Assembly (NCBI GenBank): GCA_020025095.1
Contig: JAHHSS010000021.1
Location: 1-18,816 of the forward strand
Direction of reading: 5' to 3'
Source of the DNA: Peptostreptococcus sp.
GTDB lineage: Bacteria; Bacillota; Clostridia; Peptostreptococcales; Peptostreptococcaceae
DNA length: 18,816 nt
Positions 6,939 to 13,380 of this stretch are shown here, in pieces. The notes under the pieces were generated by a model. The model was given only the letters and a program-made list of their open reading frames with translations. It was not told where the DNA came from and did no database searches. The stretch's first letter is position 1. Each line of letters begins with the position of its first letter. Both the position numbers and the translations under genes were made by a program.

Positions 6939-6967
6939 TTTACTTTGCGAAAAAAGAATGATATAAT
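6939..6967 (+). promoter_or_regulatory. Promoter of HsdR_N-like paralogue 2
   Basis: TTTACT (6939-6944), 17 bases, TATAAT (6962-6967). It has the same two hexamers and spacing as the promoter at 6280-6308, and both -35 elements continue as TTTACTTT, suggesting promoter and gene were duplicated together. Confidence 0.75.
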
Positions 6968-7002
6968 CATATTGATAAAGTTAAAAATTAGGAGGTATTA
7001 CT

Positions 7003-7410
7003 ATGTCAAAAGAGTTAGTAAAGGAAGCCGTGGTAAGATATTTAATTAAAGAGCTAGAAGTGCCAGAAGAAATGATAGAAATTGATACACCTCTTTCAGT
7101 ATATGAAGAAGGCGTAGAGGGTGAAATAGATATTACAGTTCTTTTAGAAGATGGAGAAGATGCAGTTGTACCTCTAATGGTGGTTCAGTGCCTTGATGAT
7201 GAGAGAGAAATGACAGACGTAGTTGTGGAAAAGCAAATTGGAATCTTAGAACATATTGATAAGGTTACTAATGTGGGCAGAATAATTCTTACAAATGGAA
7301 GCGAAATGATGTATGCAGACTGGGGTGGTACAGATCCAGAAAATGAAGGTGAAATACCTACATACGAGCAAATGGTAAAAGCCTTTAATAGAGTTGCAAA
7401 AACAAAGTAA
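7003..7410 (+). CDS. HsdR N-terminal-like protein, paralogue 2
   Basis: The product has 135 acidic residues. It is collinear with the preceding gene from residue 1 to about 128, without gaps. Shared blocks are YEEG-EG-IDIT (34-44), VPLM (56-59), QC-DD (62-66), TNVGR (89-93), ILTNG (95-99) and MMYADW (102-107). The position expected to hold the PD-(D/E)XK nuclease E-x-K reads Q62-C63-L64, while Asp43 is kept. It therefore probably has the nuclease fold without the activity, and the retained QC-DD block may have a binding role. It lacks the His/Cys tail of paralogue 1. AGGAGG precedes the ATG by eight bases. It has its own promoter and a strong convergent terminator. The function is unknown. 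Confidence 0.72.
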   Translation: MSKELVKEAVVRYLIKELEVPEEMIEIDTPLSVYEEGVEGEIDITVLLEDGEDAVVPLMVVQCLDDEREMTDVVVEKQIGILEHIDKVTNVGRIILTNGSEMMYADWGGTDPENEGEIPTYEQMVKAFNRVAKTK

Positions 7411-7423
7411 AATTCAATTTAAG

Positions 7424-7466
7424 TAATAAAACTAAGAGTGTAGTCATTACACTCTTAGTTTTATTA
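7424..7466. terminator. Bidirectional terminator, perfect 19-bp stem
   Basis: The arm 7424-7442 (core ACTAAGAGTGTA) is perfectly complementary to 7448-7466 (core TACACTCTTAGT) around the loop GTCAT. The A/T-rich ends give a T-rich tail on either strand. It sits between convergent genes and can serve both. Confidence 0.9.
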
Positions 7467-7477
7467 TCTGGGAACTT

Positions 7478-8350
7478 TTATTTTTTATCTTCTTCATAAA
7501 ATTTATACAAGGCTTGTATACCTAAATTTCCACAGCCTTCTTCTTCAATATATTTATAATTATCGAGAACTTTTTTAAGTATAGGAAGCTCAATTTTATT
7601 TTTTTCAGCTTCTTTTATGGCTATTTTCATATCTTTTACAAAATGTTTAACAAAAAATCCCGGGCTATAGTCTTCATCCAATATTTTAGGTGCCATATTG
7701 TCCATTTGAAAGCTTGCTGCAGCTCCAGAACTAATAGTAATCAAAGTTTTATTTTCATCAAGTCCGACTTTTTTAGCGTAATAAAGAGCTTCACATACAC
7801 CGGATATACTGCCAGCAATTGCTATTTGATTAGCCATTTTTGTATGTTGACCAAAAGATACAGGACCTTCGTGAATAATAGTTTTTCCTATGCATTTAAA
7901 AATAGGATAGCATTTTTCAAAATCCGAACGACTTGCACCGACCATAATTGTCAGACTCGCATCTTCTGCTTTTATATCACTACCTGATACAGGGGCATCT
8001 AAAAAATGAAGTCCTTTTTTTTGAGCTTCATTGAATATTTTAATTGTAAGGTCAGGATCGGTTGTTGTCATATCGATAATATACGAATTTTCTTTTGCAT
8101 TTTTTATAATACCCTCATTTCCAAGATATACTTCTTTAACGTCATCCGGAAAACCTATCATGGTAATAACTGCTTTAGAGTTGGAAATACATTCTACTAT
8201 ATTATCGCACCAAATTGCACCTAAGTTAATAAGATCGAGTGCTTTTTCTTTTGTTCTAGTGTGAAAGTAAACTTCAAAATCATTTTTTAAAAAATTTTTA
8301 ATCATTTCTCGACCCATAACTCCTGCGCCAATAAAAGCTATCTTTTTCAT
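7478..8350 (-). CDS. YkwC-like NAD(P)-dependent beta-hydroxyacid dehydrogenase
   Basis: This is a cytosolic oxidoreductase of the 3-hydroxyisobutyrate/6-phosphogluconate dehydrogenase superfamily, which interconverts beta-hydroxyacids and semialdehydes. Of its 290 residues, the N-terminal Rossmann fold has GAGVMG (8-13) and an H30-T-R-T patch after the second strand, which hints at NADP(H). The substrate motif is DAPVSGS (118-124). The helical domain carries catalytic Lys171 and Asn174 in GQHTKMANQIAIA, with Lys239 in the KHFVKDM block. The overall pattern, including the GAIWCD, TMIGFPDDVKEVY and LYKFYE segments, is closest to what I recall of B. subtilis YkwC, whose substrate is not established. 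GGAGG lies upstream of the ATG. It is divergent from the DUF2232 gene, and no neighbour reveals a pathway. Confidence 0.9.
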   Translation of the reverse strand: MKKIAFIGAGVMGREMIKNFLKNDFEVYFHTRTKEKALDLINLGAIWCDNIVECISNSKAVITMIGFPDDVKEVYLGNEGIIKNAKENSYIIDMTTTDPDLTIKIFNEAQKKGLHFLDAPVSGSDIKAEDASLTIMVGASRSDFEKCYPIFKCIGKTIIHEGPVSFGQHTKMANQIAIAGSISGVCEALYYAKKVGLDENKTLITISSGAAASFQMDNMAPKILDEDYSPGFFVKHFVKDMKIAIKEAEKNKIELPILKKVLDNYKYIEEEGCGNLGIQALYKFYEEDKK

Positions 8351-8401
8351 ATAAAAACACCTCCACGTAAAAATTCAGAATAATTAAATATTCTTATTTT
8401 G

Positions 8402-8410
8402 ATTGTACCA
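8402..8410 (-). promoter_or_regulatory. Extended -10 promoter of the YkwC-like gene
   Basis: On the minus strand TGG-TACAAT gives an extended -10 (TGn followed by TACAAT), with no good -35. Just downstream, AGAATA (8377-8382) and TATTCT (8389-8394) form an inverted repeat near the expected transcription start, a possible operator. Confidence 0.45.
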
Positions 8411-8439
8411 TTTTTTAATATAAATAACCACATCAGTAA

Positions 8440-8468
8440 TTGATTTAAAAATTGCATTTTGATATACT
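8440..8468 (+). promoter_or_regulatory. Promoter of the DUF2232 gene
   Basis: TTGATT (8440-8445) and TATACT (8463-8468) are 17 bases apart. The predicted start near 8475 leaves a very short leader beginning just before GGAGG (8479-8483). Confidence 0.55.
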
Positions 8469-8488
8469 TTGTATTATTGGAGGTTATC

Positions 8489-9547
8489 ATGAATAATATA
8501 AACAATAGTAAAGCAATAACAGAAGCTAGTATTATGACTTCAATATTTATAGTGTTGACTTTGTTATCAAGTAGTATTGGTCTAGGATTTTTAGGTTATT
8601 ATGACTTTATAGTTCCTATATTTTTTTCAATAATATTTGTAAAATCGGGTTGGAAATATAGTATACTAAGTGTATTTGTATCTGCTATAATTCTTTTATT
8701 TATTTTAGGAAATCCAATAACTTCGATAATGATAGTTCAGGGCGCTATTTTAGGGTTTTCAGTTGGTATAGCTTTTACAAAGCTCAATTGTATAGGCAAT
8801 GAAATAATTTTTATATCTATTATCAGTTTATTAGTTCTATTTATATTTGATTTTATATTAAGGGCATTCACAAATGTATCTATAGTATCAAATTTTGGAG
8901 AAGTATCTAAAGACATTTCCCATGCGTTAGATTTATTAATAAAATCAACTAAAGCTAATGGCGGAAATATAGAACTGGTTAAAATTTTAAATAGTTACAA
9001 ACTTATGATAGGAACAGAGTTTTTTAAGCAGATATTTTATTTTAATTTTGGATTGATGTCATTTGGTAATGGATTTATAGTTTATTTTCTAAGCCTAATT
9101 GCTGTAAAGAAATTAAATCTTAAAATTGGTAAGTATCCATATAAGTTGAATTTAGTTGGAAGCATGAAAAAAAACATAAGATTTATTTTTTCTAGCAAAA
9201 AAATATTTTTTGCTATGTTAGTCTATATTTTGTTTATCGAATTTTTAAAAGTGCTTAAATTCGAAACAGGATTTTCATATTTAGATGCAAGTATATACTC
9301 AATAGAATATATTTTTATGATATTTACTTTTAAAGATGCAGTTATCATAGTAGAAAATAAGATGATATCTGAAAAAGGAAATATAAAACCAGCAAGACTC
9401 TATAGATTAATTTTGATTATAATGCTATTAATAAATTCTAAATTAATGTATTTTGCAGCAATTATAAACTATTTATGGAATGACAGACATGGTGAATTTA
9501 GAAAATTATTTGAAATGGTATTAAATAAGAATTTATCTTCTAGCTGA
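8489..9547 (+). CDS. YybS-like DUF2232 integral membrane protein
   Basis: The start is ATG 8489, five bases after GGAGG; an in-frame TTG at 8459 lies upstream of the ribosome site and is rejected. The 352-residue product is very hydrophobic, with about eight or nine predicted membrane spans. The N-terminal NSKAITEASIMTSIFIVLTLL pattern and the six-span block that follows resemble DUF2232/YybS. That family is related to ECF-transporter S components and is widespread in Firmicutes, with no firm function. A polar Lys-rich stretch (about residues 203-234) separates the first block from the C-terminal helices. In many Firmicutes yybS lies next to rpsR or gdpP; here it is isolated, with its own promoter and terminator. 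Confidence 0.75.
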   Translation: MNNINNSKAITEASIMTSIFIVLTLLSSSIGLGFLGYYDFIVPIFFSIIFVKSGWKYSILSVFVSAIILLFILGNPITSIMIVQGAILGFSVGIAFTKLNCIGNEIIFISIISLLVLFIFDFILRAFTNVSIVSNFGEVSKDISHALDLLIKSTKANGGNIELVKILNSYKLMIGTEFFKQIFYFNFGLMSFGNGFIVYFLSLIAVKKLNLKIGKYPYKLNLVGSMKKNIRFIFSSKKIFFAMLVYILFIEFLKVLKFETGFSYLDASIYSIEYIFMIFTFKDAVIIVENKMISEKGNIKPARLYRLILIIMLLINSKLMYFAAIINYLWNDRHGEFRKLFEMVLNKNLSSS

Positions 9548-9569
9548 CCGTTAGATACTAAAAGTTTTC

Positions 9570-9613
9570 AAATGGCTAAACTTAGCAGTTACTTGTTTTG
9601 TTTAGCCATTTTT
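9570..9613 (+). terminator. Intrinsic terminator after the DUF2232 gene
   Basis: AAATGGCTAAAC (9570-9581) is perfectly complementary to GTTTAGCCATTT (9600-9611), followed by TTTATT. The 18-base loop is long but the stem is perfect. Confidence 0.85.
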
Positions 9614-9639
9614 ATTAATAGAAGAAAAAAGCTTTTCTA

Positions 9640-9668
9640 TTGACTTAAAAATATATATTATATATAAT
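9640..9668 (+). promoter_or_regulatory. Promoter of the trmB-like/OCD-family operon
   Basis: TTGACT (9640-9645) and perfect TATAAT (9663-9668) are 17 bases apart. The palindrome TAGCTA (9668-9673) and a TAAGTAACTACT element (9677-9688) sit directly at and after the start of transcription, where an autoregulator would bind. Confidence 0.75.
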
Positions 9669-9705
9669 AGCTACTATAAGTAACTACTAATTTGAGAGGT
9701 AAAAT

Positions 9706-10500
9706 ATGGAAAAAATTTATGTAATACTTAAAAAGTATGGATTTTCTGAATCTGAAATAAAAGTGTATATATCACTTTTAAGGTATGGGCCTCTTAATGG
9801 GTATGAAGCCGCCAAGAAATCTTCAGTTGCAAGATCAAAAGTTTATGGTGTTCTTGCAAGCTTGGAAAATAAAGGTTTAGTATTGAGCTCTTCTCATGAG
9901 AAATCTACAAGCTATAAAGCAGAAAGTCCAAAGAAGGTCATGTTTCTTTTAAAAGAGGAATTAAAAAATGATTGTGATACTTTAGAATCTTTATTTGAAA
10001 AATATGAAGAACCTATAGATGATGAAAGAATATGGAATATTACAGAAACGGACACAATCGAATTTAAGCTTAAAGAGCTAATAAAAGAAGCTGAAAAAAA
10101 TATTTATATTCAAATATGGAAAGAAGACTTAAGTTATGAAATAGAGGAACTTCTTTTGGATAGAGAAGAGGCTGGAATTAATGTAAGCCTAGTTCTTTAT
10201 GATTTAGACAAAAAATATAATACGAGATTAAAGGGCGTTTACAAGCATGGATTTGAAGAAGAAAAAATAAATGAATTTTTGGCAAGATGGATAAATATAG
10301 TTGTTGATGGAGAAATTATGTTGTATGCATCTCAAAACAATTCTACGGCGGATATTAGTGGAATATACACAAAAAATAAAAGTATGGTTTTTTTTGCAAA
10401 TGAATACATTCGACATGATATATATTGTTTAAAAATGATTGAGATAGTTGAAAATATTGATGAAGTCAAGAAATGTATTAAAAATATAAGAATGATTTAA
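9706..10500 (+). CDS. TrmB-family transcriptional regulator
   Basis: This is a DNA-binding regulator of 264 residues. A winged helix-turn-helix of the TrmB type spans about residues 12-75: GFSESEIKVYISLLRYGPLNGYEAA, then the recognition helix ARSKVYGVLASLENKGLV, then a wing with SYKAESPKKV. The rest (about 105-245) resembles the PLD-like effector-binding domain of TrmB proteins and has no catalytic HKD motif. TrmB regulators often sense sugars, but many clostridial members sit beside amino-acid genes. The neighbour 29 bases downstream is an ornithine-cyclodeaminase-family enzyme, so its substrate or product is the likely effector. GAGAGG precedes the ATG. It is first in a two-gene operon and probably autoregulated. 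Confidence 0.88.
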   Translation: MEKIYVILKKYGFSESEIKVYISLLRYGPLNGYEAAKKSSVARSKVYGVLASLENKGLVLSSSHEKSTSYKAESPKKVMFLLKEELKNDCDTLESLFEKYEEPIDDERIWNITETDTIEFKLKELIKEAEKNIYIQIWKEDLSYEIEELLLDREEAGINVSLVLYDLDKKYNTRLKGVYKHGFEEEKINEFLARWINIVVDGEIMLYASQNNSTADISGIYTKNKSMVFFANEYIRHDIYCLKMIEIVENIDEVKKCIKNIRMI

Positions 10501-10529
10501 AATAATAATAAAAAAATAGGAGGTTTTAT

Positions 10530-11510
10530 ATGATAGTTACTCTAACAAAAGAAGATATGCAAGAAATAGTTTCAATAGAAGATATAATAAAAGCAGATGA
10601 AGAGGCTTTGAAAATTTATTCAGATAATGGTGCAGTAGTTCCATTGAGGCTAAATGTAAGTATAGAAGGTAACAATGGGCAGAGTTTGTATATGCCTGGG
10701 TATGCTAAAAATGAAGAAATAGAAGCTCTAGGTGTAAAAGTAGTAGCTGTTTATCCTGATAATCCTATAAACTATAATCTTCCGTCGGTGCCAGCTACAA
10801 TGATACTTCAGAATCCAAAGACAGGAGAAGTAAATTGCATAATGGATGGAACTTATTTAACTCAGTTAAGAACTGGAGCTTTATCAGGTTTAGCAAGCAA
10901 GTACCTATCAAGGAAAAATTCTAAAGTTCTTTTACAAGTAGGAGTAGGGGGGCAAGCAGAAACACAAATTGATGCTGTACTAAGTATTAGAGATATAGAA
11001 AGGGTCTACCTTTCTTCAAGAACTTTTAAAAAAACAGAAGAATTTGCAAAATACATGGAAGAAAAGTATCAAGGTAAGATAGAATTTATAGCTGTAGAAA
11101 ATGCCAATGAATGTATTGAAGAAGCAGATATTATTACTCTTGTTACAAGCTCTAATCAGCCAGTTATAGATGGCAGTCTTATAAGAGAAGGTACACATAT
11201 TAATAGCGTGGGTTCTTATACTCCTATTATGCAAGAAACACCTGTAGAAATTTTAAAAAAATCATCTAAAATTTATTTTGATACATATGAGGGAGTTATA
11301 GAAGAATCTGGAGATGTAATAATACCTATTAAAAGTGGAGAGTTTGCAGAAGGGCATATTACAGGAGAAATAGGAGATATGCTTTTAGGAAAAAAGAAAG
11401 CAAGAGAAAATGATTCTGAAATAACATGGTTTAAAACAACAGGAAGCGCTGTTTTAGATGTAGTTGCTGGAGAAATGATTTATAGAAAATATAAAGAAAA
11501 AAATAAATAG
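10530..11510 (+). CDS. Ornithine cyclodeaminase/mu-crystallin family oxidoreductase
   Basis: This is an NAD(P)-dependent enzyme of 326 residues. Substrate-site residues fit the family: Arg40 (PLRLNV), Lys70 (GVKVV) and Arg114 (QLRTGA). The Rossmann motif is VGVGGQAETQ (137-146). True ornithine cyclodeaminases carry a catalytic Asp after the VG-G motif; here the segment reads NSVGSYTP with Tyr230 at that place. That is the form found in the ketimine-reductase, alanine-dehydrogenase and pyrroline-2-carboxylate-reductase branches, so imine or keto-acid reduction is more likely than ornithine deamination. The substrate is not known. AGGAGG precedes ATG 10530. It is co-transcribed with the TrmB-type regulator and ends at a strong terminator. 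Confidence 0.88.
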   Translation: MIVTLTKEDMQEIVSIEDIIKADEEALKIYSDNGAVVPLRLNVSIEGNNGQSLYMPGYAKNEEIEALGVKVVAVYPDNPINYNLPSVPATMILQNPKTGEVNCIMDGTYLTQLRTGALSGLASKYLSRKNSKVLLQVGVGGQAETQIDAVLSIRDIERVYLSSRTFKKTEEFAKYMEEKYQGKIEFIAVENANECIEEADIITLVTSSNQPVIDGSLIREGTHINSVGSYTPIMQETPVEILKKSSKIYFDTYEGVIEESGDVIIPIKSGEFAEGHITGEIGDMLLGKKKARENDSEITWFKTTGSAVLDVVAGEMIYRKYKEKNK

Positions 11511-11516
11511 CAAACA

Positions 11517-11548
11517 AAAAAGTCGGAACTTATATATTCCGACTTTTT
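11517..11548. terminator. Bidirectional terminator between the OCD-family and deacetylase genes
   Basis: AAAAAGTCGGAA (11517-11528) pairs perfectly with TTCCGACTTTTT (11537-11548) around CTTATATA. Runs of T on both strands let it serve the convergent genes on either side. Confidence 0.92.
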
Positions 11549-11557
11549 ATTTACAAA

Positions 11558-12481
11558 TTATACTAAAGTTTTGAATTGATATCCAAGCTGTTTATAATGC
11601 TTTATTATTTTATCCAAAGCTTTTACAGTTTCCTCTTTTCCGTATGTATCGTGCATTAATAAAACTATTAGATTTTTTCCTTGACCTGATTTTATAGCTT
11701 CTTGATAAAGCTGTTCAGCATTTTTCTTAGGTCCCTCAGCATCCCCATTAAGAGCATTCCAATCTATAGATGCCATATTACGTTTTATAAGGTACTCGTT
11801 AAGAGGTTCAGTTTTCTTCCAAGAAATTTGGCCACCAGGACATCTAATAACTCTTGTTGAAAAATTCTCCATTCCTAGAGATTTTTTTATTAGAGCTTCA
11901 TTTTTGTCAAAATCAGCAGTGAAATTTTTCATATCTAAAACTCTGCCAGGATACAAGTATGCATAATCATGTGAGTATGAATGATTAGCTATAGCCATAC
12001 CTTCATTATAAATTTGCTTTAGAATAGTAGGTGCTCCATCTATTTTTAATGATTTACCGATAACGAAAAATGTTCCTTTGACATTATTATCATTCAATAT
12101 TTTTAGAACATTTGGAGTATTTGTCAAAGAAGGACCATCATCGAATGTAAGGAATATTTCTTTCTTTCCTCCATTGTCATAGTCATAAGTATTAAGTGCA
12201 TTCCATACTTTTTGAGAGTCTACACCGTACATATCCTTATATTTCTTCTTTTGACCTATAACGGGTTGATTTTTTTCTTTTTCTTCAATATCTTTTGCTA
12301 ATTGTTCTTTCTGTTCTTTTTGATTTTGTAAAACTTGTTGCTCTTCTTTGTATGCAAGACCGATTTTTATACAGCCTGCAACACAGGCAATTACTATAAC
12401 AAAAAGCAAAAGTTTCTTAAAAGAGAAATTAGAACTTTTTCTCTTTGAAGTATTTCTTTTTGTTCTTTTTTTATTTTTCAT
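11558..12481 (-). CDS. Membrane-anchored polysaccharide (peptidoglycan) deacetylase
   Basis: This is a NodB-type metal-dependent deacetylase, 307 residues. It has a highly basic cytoplasmic N-terminus, one membrane span (about 23-43), a Gln/Lys/Glu-rich helix that may be coiled coil (45-72), then the catalytic domain outside the cell. All five NodB motifs are intact: TFDDGP (112-117, base Asp114, metal Asp115), H167-SYS-H171 (metal), RCPGG (213-217), DWNALNGDA (from 240) and LLMHD (His277). By family knowledge it removes acetyl groups from peptidoglycan amino sugars, which commonly gives lysozyme resistance. Clostridial PgdA/PdaA-type enzymes look like this; which sugar it acts on cannot be told from sequence. 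AGGAGG precedes the ATG. It is monocistronic and divergent from the rubredoxin-like gene. Confidence 0.93.
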   Translation of the reverse strand: MKNKKRTKRNTSKRKSSNFSFKKLLLFVIVIACVAGCIKIGLAYKEEQQVLQNQKEQKEQLAKDIEEKEKNQPVIGQKKKYKDMYGVDSQKVWNALNTYDYDNGGKKEIFLTFDDGPSLTNTPNVLKILNDNNVKGTFFVIGKSLKIDGAPTILKQIYNEGMAIANHSYSHDYAYLYPGRVLDMKNFTADFDKNEALIKKSLGMENFSTRVIRCPGGQISWKKTEPLNEYLIKRNMASIDWNALNGDAEGPKKNAEQLYQEAIKSGQGKNLIVLLMHDTYGKEETVKALDKIIKHYKQLGYQFKTLV

Positions 12482-12507
12482 AATAACCTCCTCTCAACCT
12501 ATATTCT

Positions 12508-12537
12508 ACTATAAAACACTAAATAATAAAACATCAA
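12508..12537 (-). promoter_or_regulatory. Promoter of the deacetylase gene
   Basis: On the minus strand TTGATG (12537-12532) and TATAGT (12513-12508) are 18 bases apart, placing transcription start about 20 bases upstream of the ATG. Confidence 0.5.
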
Positions 12538-12711
12538 AATTGTAAACATTAAATAATAAAAGAAGTAATTTGGTTAAAATTTTGATACAATACATTTAAT
12601 AAATTAGAATATAAATATTAAAATAAAAAAGTGATACTAAAGATATATAAATTGTATACTTATAGATACCCAAGAAAATAAAATTAATAAGATATTTGAG
12701 AGGATATAGAA

Positions 12712-13233
12712 ATGAAACGATTTAAATGTAAGGAATGTGGTTATATACACATAGGCGATGAGCCAGCAATAACATGTCCTGTATGCGGGTTTGATTCAGA
12801 GGTATTCTACGAAATGCAGGATAATTCTAATCCACAAGATAGTGGATATATTGAAATGATAGAAGATGCAGGAAATAATACAATTAAATTATTAAGGCAA
12901 AAATTCGATTCTACTACGGAGTTAGCAGCTATTTCCTTAGCTATGTCAAAACAAGCTAGCTATGAATCTAAAGAAGATGATAAAATATTTAGAGAATTGT
13001 CATTAATTTTATTAGAAAATGCAGCCAGTACAGCAATGATGCTAGGAGAGTTTTTAGAATTTAATACAGAATCCAATCTTGCGAATTTAGTAGTAAAACT
13101 AAAAAAGATTATTGATAAAAATAATGAAATTATAAATTCCTTATCGGATGATGGAATAGACGAGTGTATTGAAAGTATAAAAAAAGAGAATGAAGGGTAT
13201 TCTGATATTTTTGAAAAATTTAATAGAGGATAG
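12712..13233 (+). CDS. Degenerate reverse-rubrerythrin-like protein
   Basis: The product has 173 residues. The N-terminus is a rubredoxin-type iron or zinc site: C6-x2-C9-G-Y and C22-P-x-C25-G. A linker (32-50) leads to a helical region (50-173) that follows the ferritin-like domain of reverse rubrerythrins, the peroxidases of anaerobes in which the rubredoxin domain comes first. The shared parts are a LAMSKQA segment (76-82), ENAASTAMMLGE (102-113) and a closing FEKF (167-170). Both diiron ExxH motifs are missing: the first reads LLEN (100-103), the second falls in KENEGYS (158-164), and the only His in the protein is His13. It should therefore bind one metal in the Cys4 site but no diiron centre. 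The start ATG 12712 has GAGAGGA upstream; GTGATA (12631) and TATACT (12655) are a weak promoter candidate. Confidence 0.72.
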   Translation: MKRFKCKECGYIHIGDEPAITCPVCGFDSEVFYEMQDNSNPQDSGYIEMIEDAGNNTIKLLRQKFDSTTELAAISLAMSKQASYESKEDDKIFRELSLILLENAASTAMMLGEFLEFNTESNLANLVVKLKKIIDKNNEIINSLSDDGIDECIESIKKENEGYSDIFEKFNRG

Positions 13234-13256
13234 TTTTTCTTTTAGGATAAGTTTTT

Positions 13257-13298
13257 ATAAAAGTAGCAGGTTTTTCTATGATGACCTGCTACTTTTAT
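13257..13298. terminator. Bidirectional terminator before pyrC
   Basis: A 15-bp stem runs from 13257-13271 (core AAAAGTAGCAGGT) to 13284-13298 (core ACCTGCTACTTTT), with a 12-base loop. T-rich flanks on both strands suit the convergent arrangement, though the T tract is interrupted. Confidence 0.85.
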
Positions 13299-13380
13299 GC
13301 TTTTTCTCTTACTTATTTTAAGAAAATATACTTTGTTAAAACTAAATTATAAATAAAGAATTTTATTAATAAATTTCTAT

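Noticed and set aside
6346..7410. A restriction-modification or anti-phage system
   Set aside because: No methylase, specificity or helicase gene is nearby, and the proposed nuclease motif lacks its Glu and Lys.
8459..8488. TTG start extending the DUF2232 protein by ten residues
   Set aside because: It is upstream of the GGAGG and overlaps the predicted -10 region; ATG 8489 has the ribosome site.
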